Below are positions 6,918-15,422 of a DNA stretch of 64,000 nt, piece by piece. Location: positions 7,630,167 to 7,694,166 of the forward strand of contig NZ_JAHTIK010000001.1 in the NCBI RefSeq assembly GCF_025655475.1, in the 5' to 3' direction. The stretch's first letter is position 1; every line of letters begins with the position of its first letter. The position numbers and the translations under genes were made by a program. The notes beneath the pieces were generated by a model that had not been told where the DNA came from, did no database searches, and was given only the letters and a program-made list of their open reading frames with translations. The stretch comes from Kitasatospora sp. DSM 101779 (GTDB taxonomy: Bacteria; Actinomycetota; Actinomycetes; Streptomycetales; Streptomycetaceae).

Positions 6918-8501
6918 TTGTTACGCCTGTCAACCCTGGCCGTGGCGCTCACCAGCGCGCTCGCCCTCGTCACCGGCACGGCCGCCACCGCCTCGGCCGC
7001 ACCGGAACAGGCGGCGGCCAAGGTGGAGCCGGTCGCCTGGACACCGTGCAACCCCGACCCGTCCAAGCCCGACCCCAAGATCTACGACTGCGCCGTCTAC
7101 CCCGTCCCGCTCGACTACGCGCACCCGACCGGCGAGAAGATCGGCATCGCGATGATGCGCCGCCGCGCCGGCAACCCGGCCAAGCGGATCGGCTCGCTGT
7201 TCCTCAACCCGGGTGGCCCCGGCGGCAGCGGTTACCTCTGGGCCACCACCACCCGCTTCGAACCCCGCGTCATGGACAGCTTCGACCTGATCGGCTTCGA
7301 CCCGCGCGGCGTCGCCCGGAGCAACCCCCTCAGGTGCTTCACCACCGACGAGGAGGCCAACGCCGTCTTCGACCGCATGGTCGGCGTACCGGTCACCAAG
7401 GCCGAGATCAGCGGCACCCTCGCCGCCGACAAGGACTACACCGACGCCTGCGCCCGCAACGCCGGCGAACTGGTCAAGCACATGTCCACCATGAACGTCG
7501 TCCGCGACCTCGACCGGATGCGGCAGGCCGTCGGTGACGCCGGACTCACCTACGCCGGCTTCTCCTACGGCACCCTGATCGGCGCCACCTACGCCAACAT
7601 GTACCCCGACAAGGTGCGCGCCCTGATCATCGACGGCAACGTCGACCCGCAACTGCGCCTGCACAACGGCCTCGAGTACGACCGGCAGCGCGCCACCGGC
7701 TTCGAACTCGCCCTGGGCGAGTACCTCAGGCGCTGCCAGGCCGCCGGCGCGCCTCGCTGCGCCTTCGCCGGCACCGACACCCGAGCCAAGTTCGACGCCC
7801 TCCGCGACCACCTGCGGACCGCCCCGGTCACCCTGCCGGACGGCTCCACCGTCACCCTGTCCACCTTCACCGGCCAAGTCGCCAACGCGCTCTACGCCCA
7901 GAGCCGCCACGCACCGCTGGCCCGCTCGCTCCAGGCACTGCAGCAGGTGGTCCACCCGGAGCAGACCCTCGGCGCCGCGCCCTCCACGGACGAGGCGAAG
8001 CTGCTGGCGACGCCCGCCCCGGCCGCGCTGCGGGAGGCCCCGGCGGACACCCCGTACAGCGCCGACGACTCCTACTACGCCGTCAACTGCCAGGACAAGC
8101 CCTTCCCGCCGGCCCCGCAGCTGTTCCCGCTGGTGGCCCGCGCCTGGGAGCAGGAGTCGCCGACCTTCGGCCGGTACCAGGCCTTCGACGCGCCGCCCTG
8201 CGCGACCTGGCCCGCGCCGGCCCTGTTCTCCGACCGGTTCACCGGCCCGTGGAACCGCAGGACGGCCACCCCGGTCATGGTGATCGGCAACACCTTCGAC
8301 CCCGCGACCCGCTACGCCTTCGCCCAGCGCATGCAGCAGGAGCTGGGCAACGCCGTGCTGGTCACCGTCGACGTGGTCGAGCACTGCGCGGTCGGCCGCA
8401 GCGCCGCCCTGAACACCCTGGTGACCTCCTACCTGGTCGACCGGGCCGCGCCCAGGCCGGGGCAACTGCTGAAGCCGGACGCGGACGCGTTCCCCGCGTG
8501 A
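6918..8501 (+). CDS. Secreted alpha/beta hydrolase, tripeptidyl aminopeptidase (Slp) type
   Basis: The 527-aa product is an S33-type secreted peptidase. A Sec signal peptide (about residues 1-30, ending TASAAP) precedes the mature chain. GGPGGSG forms the oxyanion loop and GFSYGTLIG holds the nucleophile. In the C-terminal TAP-like domain, NTFDPATRYA supplies the Asp and VVEHCAVG the His. TTG 6918 is the best start, with GGGAGG six bases upstream. The second codon is TTA, a rare leucine codon in streptomycetes, so expression may depend on the developmental bldA tRNA. It is monocistronic and ends at a strong hairpin. It probably removes N-terminal tripeptides from extracellular proteins. Confidence 0.88.
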   Translation: MLRLSTLAVALTSALALVTGTAATASAAPEQAAAKVEPVAWTPCNPDPSKPDPKIYDCAVYPVPLDYAHPTGEKIGIAMMRRRAGNPAKRIGSLFLNPGGPGGSGYLWATTTRFEPRVMDSFDLIGFDPRGVARSNPLRCFTTDEEANAVFDRMVGVPVTKAEISGTLAADKDYTDACARNAGELVKHMSTMNVVRDLDRMRQAVGDAGLTYAGFSYGTLIGATYANMYPDKVRALIIDGNVDPQLRLHNGLEYDRQRATGFELALGEYLRRCQAAGAPRCAFAGTDTRAKFDALRDHLRTAPVTLPDGSTVTLSTFTGQVANALYAQSRHAPLARSLQALQQVVHPEQTLGAAPSTDEAKLLATPAPAALREAPADTPYSADDSYYAVNCQDKPFPPAPQLFPLVARAWEQESPTFGRYQAFDAPPCATWPAPALFSDRFTGPWNRRTATPVMVIGNTFDPATRYAFAQRMQQELGNAVLVTVDVVEHCAVGRSAALNTLVTSYLVDRAAPRPGQLLKPDADAFPA

Positions 8502-8522
8502 GCCGCAGATCCCGTTGAACGG

Positions 8523-8556
8523 GTCCGGCGGCCGACCGCCCGGTCGGCCGCCGGAC
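8523..8556. terminator. 15-bp perfect bidirectional hairpin
   Basis: Arms 8523-8537 (GTCCGGCGGCCGACC) and 8542-8556 are exact complements around a GCCC loop. It lies between two convergent stop codons (8501 and 8559). Confidence 0.85.
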
Positions 8557-8558
8557 CG

Positions 8559-9383
8559 TCAGCCGAAGAGTTCGGAGGCGGTCACCGCGCGGAGCCCGCG
8601 GGCCTCGAGGTCCTGCAGGATGGCGGGCAGCGCGAGGACGGTGCCCCGGTGCCCGAAGTGCAGGCTCACCACCGAGCCGGGCCTGATCCGGTCCATGACG
8701 TTCCGGTGGATGGCGGTCGGCCCGGGGTCGGTGTAGTCGAGCGAGTCCACGTCGTACCCGAGGCAGTGCTCGTACCCGGCGCGGCGGGCCTGAGCCATGA
8801 CCGTCGGAGTGCAGTACTCGGTCTGGGACGGCCGGAGCCAGCGGCCCTTCGAACCGGTCAGCCGCTCCAGCCGCTCCGCGCAGCCGGCGATCTCGGCGTA
8901 GGCCGCGTCCGCGCCCATCGCGGCGAGATTGCCGTGGCTCAGGGTGTGGTTCCCCAGTTCGTGCCCGGCGTCCAGGATGCGCCGGGCCATCTGCGGCTGG
9001 TCGTCCAGCCAGGTGCCGACCGCCAGCACGGTGACCCGCGCACCGGCCGACGCGGCCTCGGCGAGCAGCGCCTCCGCGATGTCGGCACTGCCCTGGCCGT
9101 GGAAGGTCAGTGCCACCTTGCTGCTGTCCCGCGGCCCGGACGACACCTGGAACGGCAGATCGGCCGGCAGCAGCGGCATCGGCGCGGGCGTCGACGCCGT
9201 CGCCGTGGCGCTCGGACCGGGCGGCGGGGACGGCGACGGCGGGGGCGAGGCCGGTCCGGGCGAAGAGGCGGCGGGAGCGGCCCGGCCCCGGCCGGCGCAG
9301 GCCGCGGCGGCCGCACCCACCGCGCCGAGCCCCACGGCCCGCAACAGGCCCCGTCGGTCGATGGGATTCACGGTCGTGACCAT
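8559..9383 (-). CDS. Polysaccharide-deacetylase-family lipoprotein with altered first motif
   Basis: The 274-aa product starts with RRGLLRAVGLGAVGAAAAAC, a twin-arginine-like leader with a lipobox Cys, followed by a ~35-residue Pro/Ser/Ala linker. The NodB fold follows. Motif 1, normally TFDDG with the catalytic Asp, reads TFHGQG. Motif 2, NHTLSH, keeps the two metal His, and motif 3 is RPSQTEYCTP. The chain ends with SLHFGHRGTVLAL. The His/Gly change at motif 1 removes the usual base and metal Asp, so activity is uncertain, although TFHGQG variants occur in streptomycete homologues. Predicted location is the outer face of the membrane. ATG 9383 is chosen just before the leader. Confidence 0.85.
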   Translation of the reverse strand: MVTTVNPIDRRGLLRAVGLGAVGAAAAACAGRGRAAPAASSPGPASPPPSPSPPPGPSATATASTPAPMPLLPADLPFQVSSGPRDSSKVALTFHGQGSADIAEALLAEAASAGARVTVLAVGTWLDDQPQMARRILDAGHELGNHTLSHGNLAAMGADAAYAEIAGCAERLERLTGSKGRWLRPSQTEYCTPTVMAQARRAGYEHCLGYDVDSLDYTDPGPTAIHRNVMDRIRPGSVVSLHFGHRGTVLALPAILQDLEARGLRAVTASELFG

Positions 9384-9443
9384 ACGGCGTCCACGGCGAA
9401 CCGCCACTCGGGCGCCGACCGGCTCGGCCCGACCGGGTGGGGC

Positions 9444-9884
9444 TCAGACCGGGCGGACCGCGCGGGGGCCGGTGACCAGGGCGCCGAGCGCGGTCACGCG
9501 GGCGCGCAGGCCGCGGTCGGCGGTGACGACCAGGCAGCTGCGGTGCGGATCGGCGGAGACGGCCTCCTCGACCAGGGCGACCACCCGGTCGTCGCCGCTG
9601 CCGGCCGCCCCGACCACCCGGACCTGCGGCAACCCGGGCACGCCGCGGGCCGCGCCCTCCACGACCAGGACCACCTCCAGCGGTCCGGTCCGTGCCCACG
9701 GCGGGAGATCCGCCCCGTCGCCGAGCCCCTGCCCGGCCAACGGGACCAGGGCGTCGCGCAGCCGTTCGGCCGCGGCGCGCCGGTCCCGCCACCACCCGTC
9801 GGGCACCGAGCCCACCACATTTGCGGCGTCCACCACCAGCAGCGGTACAACCGCAGGCGGCCCGCCACCGTCCTTCTCGCTCAT
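9444..9884 (-). CDS. NYN/PIN-like domain protein
   Basis: The 146-aa product begins with PLLVVDAANVVGSVPDGWW, the strand-Asp-Ala-Asn motif of NYN/PIN-like nucleases. Further acidic positions follow in DDRVVALVEEA and in LVVTADRGLRARV, which matches the PIN TxDxxLR segment. The product is usually deposited as 'NTP pyrophosphohydrolase', but the motifs fit an RNA-directed NYN nuclease fold better. Start ATG 9884 is chosen. There is no signal peptide. It is divergent from the small gene at 10022. Confidence 0.7.
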   Translation of the reverse strand: MSEKDGGGPPAVVPLLVVDAANVVGSVPDGWWRDRRAAAERLRDALVPLAGQGLGDGADLPPWARTGPLEVVLVVEGAARGVPGLPQVRVVGAAGSGDDRVVALVEEAVSADPHRSCLVVTADRGLRARVTALGALVTGPRAVRPV

Positions 9885-10021
9885 GGCAGCCAAGCCTGCC
9901 ATGCACCGCGCTCCCGCCGTCCGTGCCGGGCGCACCGGCCCGACGGCCGGGCAGGGAGGCCATCCGGGTGCGGCGTCGTGTCGGACCGCCCCGGGCGGGC
10001 CGCGGCGGGTTTGATGAAGCC

Positions 10022-10273
10022 ATGGAGTCCGACCCCACTGAGCCGTACACCGACGAACTGCTCGCCCTCGCCTCCGGCCTGGACCGCGCGGCCGCCGACC
10101 TCTTCGTGCGCCGGGTGTTCGAGGGCGGAGTCGAGCACGGCGCCCGCACTGCGCTCGCGAACGTGGCCGCCACCGAGCACGAGAAGGAGACCCAGATCCG
10201 GCGCCTCGGCGAGCGCCTGGTCGAGCTGGGCGAGGACCCGCTCGACGTCGCCCACCTGCTGAGCGGCGACTGA
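10022..10273 (+). CDS. Small conserved hypothetical protein (83 aa)
   Basis: The 83-aa acidic all-helical protein begins ESDPTEPYTDELLALASGL and contains DLFVRRVFEGGVEHGARTAL and LGERLVELGEDPLDVAHLL. It resembles a small helical bundle, but no family is assigned. A TTTGAT box (10010-10015) ends six bases before the ATG, compatible with leaderless transcription. The last codons and stop lie in the first copy of an 11-bp tandem repeat, so the C-terminus may vary between strains. Confidence 0.65.
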   Translation: MESDPTEPYTDELLALASGLDRAAADLFVRRVFEGGVEHGARTALANVAATEHEKETQIRRLGERLVELGEDPLDVAHLLSGD

Positions 10274-10315
10274 GCGGCGACCGGGCGGCGACCGGGCGGC
10301 GACTGAGCGGCGACC
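10261..10315 (+). repeat. Five tandem copies of an 11-bp repeat
   Basis: Units GAGCGGCGACT, GAGCGGCGACC, GGGCGGCGACC, GGGCGGCGACT and GAGCGGCGACC follow without gaps. The first copy encodes the final Ser-Gly-Asp-stop region of the preceding gene. It is likely a slippage-prone array. Confidence 0.85.
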
Positions 10316-10339
10316 GGGAGACAGTCGCGGAACGCCGGA

Positions 10340-11329
10340 TCAGAGCCAGCCGTTGCGCGCCGCCTGCAGGGCCAGCTGGAAGCGGGTGCGGGAGCCGGCC
10401 CGGGCGCCGATCTGCTCCAGGTGCCGCGAGAGCGTGCGCCGGCTGACCCCGAGGAGCTCGGCGATGGTGTCGTCCGTGACGCCTGTGGCGAGCAGTTCCA
10501 GGATGCGCCGGTGCACCGGACCGAGCCCCGGCGGCGCATTGCTGCCCCGGTGCATCGGCAGCGCCGTCCGCCACGAGGTCTCGAAGAGGCCGGTCAGCGC
10601 GGACAGCAGGCTGGACGGGTGTACCAGCAGCAGTGAGTCGTTGACCTCCGCCTCCACGAACGACATCGACACGATCGCCAGCCGGCCGTCGAAGACCGTC
10701 AGCTTCACCGGCACCGTCGGCAGCACCCGCGCGTGCTCCCCGGCGGCGATGCACGGCCGGATGTTGATTTCGTAGTAGGCGGTGTTCTCCACCGCCGAGC
10801 GCGAGTACACGACCCGGTAGGCCACGCCTCGCTCCAGGTTGCGCTCCTCCAGCGGGTTGGCCGTGCCGTCCGTGTGGTACGGCGGCGAGTCGAAGCGCAG
10901 AACCTCGCTCTCCGCAGTCTCCTCGATCTGTCGGATCCGCTCGGCGACGGCCGGGCCGGTCACCACCTCCAGGAGGTCCTCCGTCGCCTGCGGGCTGACG
11001 GTGCGCCGGTAGCCGCGGTAGGCGTTCACCGCGGCCTGGTGGGCCCGGTGCAGCTCGGCCGTCCGGGTGTGCGCCAGGTGGTCGAGCGCCAGTGACGGCT
11101 CCACCGGGGTGTGCTCACCGCCGTCCGGGCCGGCCGCCGTGATCAGGCCCAGTCTCCGCAACTCGGCCAGCCGTCCGTCCAGTTCCTCCGCCCGCACGTC
11201 GCGGCCCAGCCGGCCGGCCAGTTCCCCGCGACTGCACGGGCCGCCGGCCAGCAGTGCCTCGTAGACCTCGGCCTGGTGCCGGGTCAGGCCCAGTCGGGCG
11301 AGATGCGTTCCCAGGTCCTCCTCGTTCAA
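10340..11329 (-). CDS. TrmB-like/LuxR-type HTH transcriptional regulator
   Basis: The 329-aa product has two DNA-binding regions. The N-terminus (LGTHLARLGLTRHQAEVYEA, LLAGGPCSRGELAGRL) is a TrmB-like winged helix. The C-terminus (LLATGVTDDTIAELLGVSRR, TLSRHLEQIG) is a LuxR-type HTH. Between them lies a phospholipase-D-like sensor region (GVAYRVVYSRSAVEN). This architecture is common for orphan regulators in streptomycetes. TTG 11329 is chosen for AGGCAGG five bases upstream and because the coding pattern begins there. It is divergent from the secreted subtilase gene and may control it. Confidence 0.8.
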   Translation of the reverse strand: MNEEDLGTHLARLGLTRHQAEVYEALLAGGPCSRGELAGRLGRDVRAEELDGRLAELRRLGLITAAGPDGGEHTPVEPSLALDHLAHTRTAELHRAHQAAVNAYRGYRRTVSPQATEDLLEVVTGPAVAERIRQIEETAESEVLRFDSPPYHTDGTANPLEERNLERGVAYRVVYSRSAVENTAYYEINIRPCIAAGEHARVLPTVPVKLTVFDGRLAIVSMSFVEAEVNDSLLLVHPSSLLSALTGLFETSWRTALPMHRGSNAPPGLGPVHRRILELLATGVTDDTIAELLGVSRRTLSRHLEQIGARAGSRTRFQLALQAARNGWL

Positions 11330-11526
11330 CGGACCTGCCTCTCGGTGCGGTCGTGGCGCCCCGTGCGCGCCGGTGGGGCTGCATCGTGGCACGTGCTGCG
11401 GACGATGCACCAGAAGCTGGCGCAGGCCGATGTGACGGAGGGTCACGGTGCGTCGGTGGGTGCCCGTCCGTGTCACTGGCACGGCTGTGCCACCGGGCGG
11501 GTGGGGCCGGCAGTAGACCGTTGGCT

Positions 11527-11545
11527 GCCCCGGACGGTCCGGGGC
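11527..11545 (+). promoter_or_regulatory. Perfect 9-bp inverted repeat before the subtilase gene
   Basis: GCCCCGGAC (11527-11535) and GTCCGGGGC (11537-11545) flank one base; outer GTTG/CAAC bases (11520-11523, 11548-11551) extend the symmetry. It lies 30 bases before the GTG start, either as an operator or a 5'-leader hairpin. Confidence 0.4.
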
Positions 11546-11575
11546 GGCAACACCCCCACCGAACGGGAGTCACCC

Positions 11576-12814
11576 GTGCCCAAGCACCGCGCCCACCGCA
11601 TACGCCGCAGGACGGCCGCCGTCACGGCGGCCACCGCGGCGGCAGCCGTCGCCGCCACCCTGGCGGTCACCTCCGCCGACGCGGCGCCGCCGCCCACCGG
11701 CGAGGTCCGCGCCGCCGCAGCCGAACCGATCGCCGGACGCTACCTCGTGGTGTTCAAGGACACCGGCGGGGCACCGCAGCAGGCGGCGGCGGTCGCCATG
11801 GCCGCCGCCAGGATCGCCGGGGAGCGGGGCGGCACCGTCCGCAGCGTCTTCGACACCGTGCTGCACGGCTACGCCGCCGAGATGACGCCGGCCCAGGCGC
11901 AGCGGGTGGCCGCCGATCCGGCAGTGGCCTACGTGGAGCAGGACGCGGTGCAGCACCGCTCGTCCATCCAGCAGGACCCGCCCTCCTGGGGGCTGGACCG
12001 GATCGACCAGCGGGACCTGCCGCTGGACCACCGCTACAGCTACACCACCACCGCCGCCAACGTGACCGTCTACCTCGTCGACAGCGGACTGCGCATCACT
12101 CACGGCCAGTTCCAGGGCCGGGCCTCGATCGGCGTGGACGAGGTCGGCGACGGTCGCGAGGGCGCCGACTGCCTCGGTCACGGTACCCACGTGGCCGGCA
12201 CGGTCGGCGGCAAGGACTACGGTGTGGCCAAGGGGGTGAAGCTCGTGGCCGTCAGGGTGACCGACTGCCACGACAGCGCCTCCACCTCGGCGATCGTCGC
12301 CGCCGCCGACTGGATCACCAAGAACGCCGTCAAGCCGGCCGTCGTCAACATGAGCATCAACGGCGGTGTCAGCGCCACCGAGGACAAGGCAGTCAAGCGC
12401 TCCATCGCCTCCGGTGTGACCTGGGTGGTCTCCTCCGGCAACAAGAACGCCGATGCATGCCAGAACTCGCCCGGCGACATCGCCGAGGCCATCGTCGTCA
12501 ACAACGCCACCGCCGACGACAAGCGCCGCTCGGACTCCGACTGGGGCCCGTGCACCGACCTCTTCGCACCCGGCACCGGCATCGTGTCCGCCTGGAACAC
12601 CGGCGACAGCGCCACCAAGTCGCTCACCGGCACCTCCATGGCCGCGCCGCACGTCACCGGTGCCGCCGCGCTGTACCTCGCGGCGCACCCCGACGCCACC
12701 CCCGCGCAGGTGCAGAGTGCGATCGTCGGGGCCGCCACCACCGGCAAGGTCGGCAACGCCGGCAAGGGAACCCCCAACCGTCTCCTCCACACCGGGGGAC
12801 AGCCGGCCGGCTGA
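11576..12814 (+). CDS. Secreted S8 family serine protease (subtilisin/proteinase K type)
   Basis: The 412-aa preproprotein has a basic N-terminus (KHRAHRIRRR) and Ala-rich hydrophobic signal to about residue 37. An inhibitor I9 propeptide spans about 53-127 (GRYLVVFKDTGG to VAYVEQDAV). The catalytic domain carries Asp169 (YLVDSG), His202 (GHGTHVAG), the oxyanion Asn in SSGN (289) and Ser354 (GTSMAAPHV). Paired Cys residues (199/231, 295/326) suggest disulfides. GTG 11576 has CGGGAG six bases upstream. It acts outside the cell after autoprocessing and is divergent from a TrmB/LuxR-type regulator. Confidence 0.93.
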   Translation: MPKHRAHRIRRRTAAVTAATAAAAVAATLAVTSADAAPPPTGEVRAAAAEPIAGRYLVVFKDTGGAPQQAAAVAMAAARIAGERGGTVRSVFDTVLHGYAAEMTPAQAQRVAADPAVAYVEQDAVQHRSSIQQDPPSWGLDRIDQRDLPLDHRYSYTTTAANVTVYLVDSGLRITHGQFQGRASIGVDEVGDGREGADCLGHGTHVAGTVGGKDYGVAKGVKLVAVRVTDCHDSASTSAIVAAADWITKNAVKPAVVNMSINGGVSATEDKAVKRSIASGVTWVVSSGNKNADACQNSPGDIAEAIVVNNATADDKRRSDSDWGPCTDLFAPGTGIVSAWNTGDSATKSLTGTSMAAPHVTGAAALYLAAHPDATPAQVQSAIVGAATTGKVGNAGKGTPNRLLHTGGQPAG

Positions 12815-13245
12815 CGCGCCTCCGCCCGCACCCGCCGCCGCGCCCGGTTCACCGCCGGGCCCGGCGCGCGAGCCTGCCCGAAGGCCGCATCCACCCGTCA
12901 CCCGCCTGCGGTCCCCTGCCGCCGGTTCGGGGAGCAGCGGTGGATGCGGCCTCCGGCATGCCCGCGCACCGGTTCTCCTCGGCCCCCACCAGCGCGGACG
13001 GTCCCGCCAGTTGACGAATCCACAGTTTTGGACCGCGCCGTGCAACGGCAACCGCCCCGGAACTCCCGGCCCGAAAGGGCAGTCCCGTCCACCGAATTGG
13101 AGCGTCCTTCACAGGAGGGACCGTACGGACCGGACGGACCTTGACGCGCCCCGGCCGCGGATAGGAGCGTCGAGCTGCGTCCGAGGCAGCGGAAGGCGCC
13201 TTCGCAGATCCCGGACGATCCCCTACACACCCCCTGGAGACAGGC
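12815..13245 (+). other. Long intergenic region with a 13-bp inverted repeat
   Basis: No coding frame was found in these 431 bases. GGCCGCATCCACC (12883-12895) pairs perfectly with GGTGGATGCGGCC (12939-12951) across 43 bases that can form a smaller TCCCC/GGGGA hairpin. It probably terminates the subtilase transcript. TTGACG occurs at 13011 and 13141 as possible -35 elements for the phosphatase operon, but no matching -10 box was convincing. Confidence 0.5.
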
Positions 13246-14139
13246 ATGTCCAACCCCCGTCCGAACCGGCACCGCCGCACCCGCACCAAGGCCGCGGTCC
13301 TGCTCGCGGTGCCCGCGGCCCTGACGGGCGGCCTGGTGGCCACCGTCGCCGGCATCGACAGCGCCTCGGCGGCCGTCGTCCCCGACCCCGACCACATCGT
13401 CGTCGTCATGATGGAGAACCACGCCTACAACCAGATCATCGGCAGCAAGGACGCGCCGTACATCAACTCGCTCGCCAAGGGCGGCGCCGTGCTCAAGGCC
13501 TCGTACGGCATCACGCACCCCAGCCAGCCGAACTACTTCGCGATCTTCTCCGGCAGTACCCAGGGCATCACCGGCGACGGCTGCTACCAGGCCGGCTCCA
13601 TGTCCGCCGCGAACCTGGCCTCCGAGCTGATCGCCGCCAAGCAGACCTGGGGAAGCTACAACGAGTCCCTGCCGAAGGAGGGCTCCACCACCTGCAAGGA
13701 CGGCAAGTACGCCCAGAAGCACAACCCCTGGTTCGCCTTCAAGAACGTACCCGTCGAATCGGGCCACACCTTCGCGCAGTTCCCCACCCGCTTCACCGAA
13801 CTGCCCAAGGTCTCCTTCGTCGTCCCCAATCTCTGCTCCGACATGCACGACTGCTCCGTAGGCACCGGCGACGGCTGGCTGAAGAAGAACCTCGACGCGT
13901 ACGCCGCCTGGGCCAAGAGCCACAACAGCCTGCTCGTCATCACCTACGACGAGGACAACAAGCACAGCGGCAACCAGATCCCCACCGTGCTCTACGGACA
14001 GCCCGTCAAGGCCGGCTCCGCGCCCACCACCAAGTACAACCACTACGACGTGCTCCGCACCCTGGAGGACCTCGCCGGCGTCGGCAGCCACGCCGGCAAG
14101 GCCGCCAACGCGTCCGACATCACCGGCGTCTGGAACTGA
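13246..14139 (+). CDS. Secreted acid phosphatase / phosphoesterase family protein
   Basis: The 297-aa product has a basic signal peptide (HRRTRTKAAVLLAVPAALTG) ending near SASA|AV. The mature domain opens with DHIVVVMMENHAYNQIIGS, the metal-coordinating ENHxY motif of the AcpA/phospholipase C-like phosphoesterase family. TYDEDNKHSGNQIPTVLYG and TTKYNHYDVLRTLEDLAG are the C-terminal metal-site signatures. ATG 13246 has GGAG nine bases upstream. It is the first gene of an operon with an MFS transporter two bases downstream, which suggests release and then uptake or export of a phosphorylated compound or its product. Phosphate control is plausible, but no PHO box was found. Confidence 0.85.
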   Translation: MSNPRPNRHRRTRTKAAVLLAVPAALTGGLVATVAGIDSASAAVVPDPDHIVVVMMENHAYNQIIGSKDAPYINSLAKGGAVLKASYGITHPSQPNYFAIFSGSTQGITGDGCYQAGSMSAANLASELIAAKQTWGSYNESLPKEGSTTCKDGKYAQKHNPWFAFKNVPVESGHTFAQFPTRFTELPKVSFVVPNLCSDMHDCSVGTGDGWLKKNLDAYAAWAKSHNSLLVITYDEDNKHSGNQIPTVLYGQPVKAGSAPTTKYNHYDVLRTLEDLAGVGSHAGKAANASDITGVWN

Positions 14140-14141
14140 CC

Positions 14142-15422
14142 GTGTACCTCGCGGACAGCCGTCGCACCTCGACCTCGGCGTCCGCCGCCGCCCCGGCCCA
14201 CGGGCCGGGGCGGTCCGCGCGGATCGCCGGCACCGTCCTCGCCCTCGGGACGGTCAGCCTCATCACCGACATCTCCTCCGAGATGGTCACCGCCGTCCTG
14301 CCGCTCTACGTCGTGACCGCCCTCGGCGTCTCACCGCTCGGCTTCGGACTGCTCGACGGCGTCTACAACGGCGCCTCCGCCGCCGTCCGGCTCCTCGGCG
14401 GAGTCCTCGGCGACCGCGGCAGCGGACGCCACAAGGCCGTCGCAGCCGCCGGCTACGGGCTCTCCGCCCTCGGCAAGCCGATGCTGCTGCTCGCCCGCAC
14501 CGTCCCGCTGATCGGACTCGTCCTCGCCGTCGACCGGATCGGCAAGGGCCTGCGAACGGCACCCCGCGATGCCATGATCTCCCTCGCCACCCCGCCCGAG
14601 CAGCGCGGCCGGGCCTTCGGCGTCCACCGGGCCATGGACACCGCCGGGGCCCTCACCGGACCGCTGCTCGCCTTCCTGATCCTTCGCGCGGCGCCCGGCG
14701 GCTACCACGCCGTCTTCACCGTCAGCTCCTGCGTCGCGGCGCTCGGCGTGCTCGTCCTCGTGCTGCTCGTCCCCGGCCGCCTGCTCGGCCGTTCGGACCC
14801 GCTGCCGACCACGGCGCGGCTGCGCCTGCCGGAGACCCTCCGGCTGCCCGGGCTGCGCCGGATCGCCCTCTGCGCGACCCTGCTCGGACTCGCCACCGTC
14901 AGCGACTCCTTCGTCTACCTGCTGGTGCAGCGGCGCCTCGACCTCGGTGCCGGCTGGTTCCCGCTGCTGCCGCTCGGCACCGCCACCGCCTACCTGCTGC
15001 TCGCCGTCCCGCTCGGCTCGCTCGGCGACCGGATCGGCCGGCGCCGCACGTTCGTCCTCGGCCACACCGCCCTGCTCGGCGGCTACGTCCTGCTGCTTCT
15101 GCGACCCGGCTCCGGTCTGCCGCTCGCCGCCGCCGTCCTCGCCCTGCACGGCCTGTTCTACGCGGCCTCCGACGGCATGCTCGCCGCCGCCACCGCCGAG
15201 ACCGTGCCCGAGGAACGGCGCGGCGCCGGCCTCGCCCTGGTCGGCACCGGCCAGGCCGCCGGACGGTTCGCCTGCTCGGTGGTGATCGGCGCCATGTGGA
15301 GCCGATGGGGGGACACCACCGCGCTCGCCGTGATGACCGGCGCGCTCGCGCTCGCCGCCGCCGCGGCACTCCGGCTCCTCCGCCCGCAGCCGGACCACCC
15401 TGTAACGGAGGAGGCCCGATGA
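14142..15422 (+). CDS. MFS transporter
   Basis: The 426-aa product has a Ser/Ala-rich cytosolic N-terminus and about 12 hydrophobic segments. The first reads TVLALGTVSLITDISSEMVT. The loop 2-3 region is GGVLGDRGSGRHK, and the repeat in the second half is SLGDRIGRRRTF (motif A type). DRIGKGLRTAPRDAMISL matches MFS members related to YajR/fosmidomycin-type carriers. GTG 14142 starts two bases after the phosphatase stop, and its own TGA overlaps the next ATG, so translation is probably coupled. The substrate is unknown. Confidence 0.88.
   Translation: MYLADSRRTSTSASAAAPAHGPGRSARIAGTVLALGTVSLITDISSEMVTAVLPLYVVTALGVSPLGFGLLDGVYNGASAAVRLLGGVLGDRGSGRHKAVAAAGYGLSALGKPMLLLARTVPLIGLVLAVDRIGKGLRTAPRDAMISLATPPEQRGRAFGVHRAMDTAGALTGPLLAFLILRAAPGGYHAVFTVSSCVAALGVLVLVLLVPGRLLGRSDPLPTTARLRLPETLRLPGLRRIALCATLLGLATVSDSFVYLLVQRRLDLGAGWFPLLPLGTATAYLLLAVPLGSLGDRIGRRRTFVLGHTALLGGYVLLLLRPGSGLPLAAAVLALHGLFYAASDGMLAAATAETVPEERRGAGLALVGTGQAAGRFACSVVIGAMWSRWGDTTALAVMTGALALAAAAALRLLRPQPDHPVTEEAR

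Noticed and set aside
11254..13014. Long plus-strand frame overlapping the subtilase gene
   Set aside because: The S8 catalytic triad and propeptide lie in the other frame.
12453..14139. Long N-terminal extension of the MFS frame
   Set aside because: It overlaps the phosphatase gene in another frame, and the extension is Pro/Arg-rich; GTG 14142 is the sensible start.
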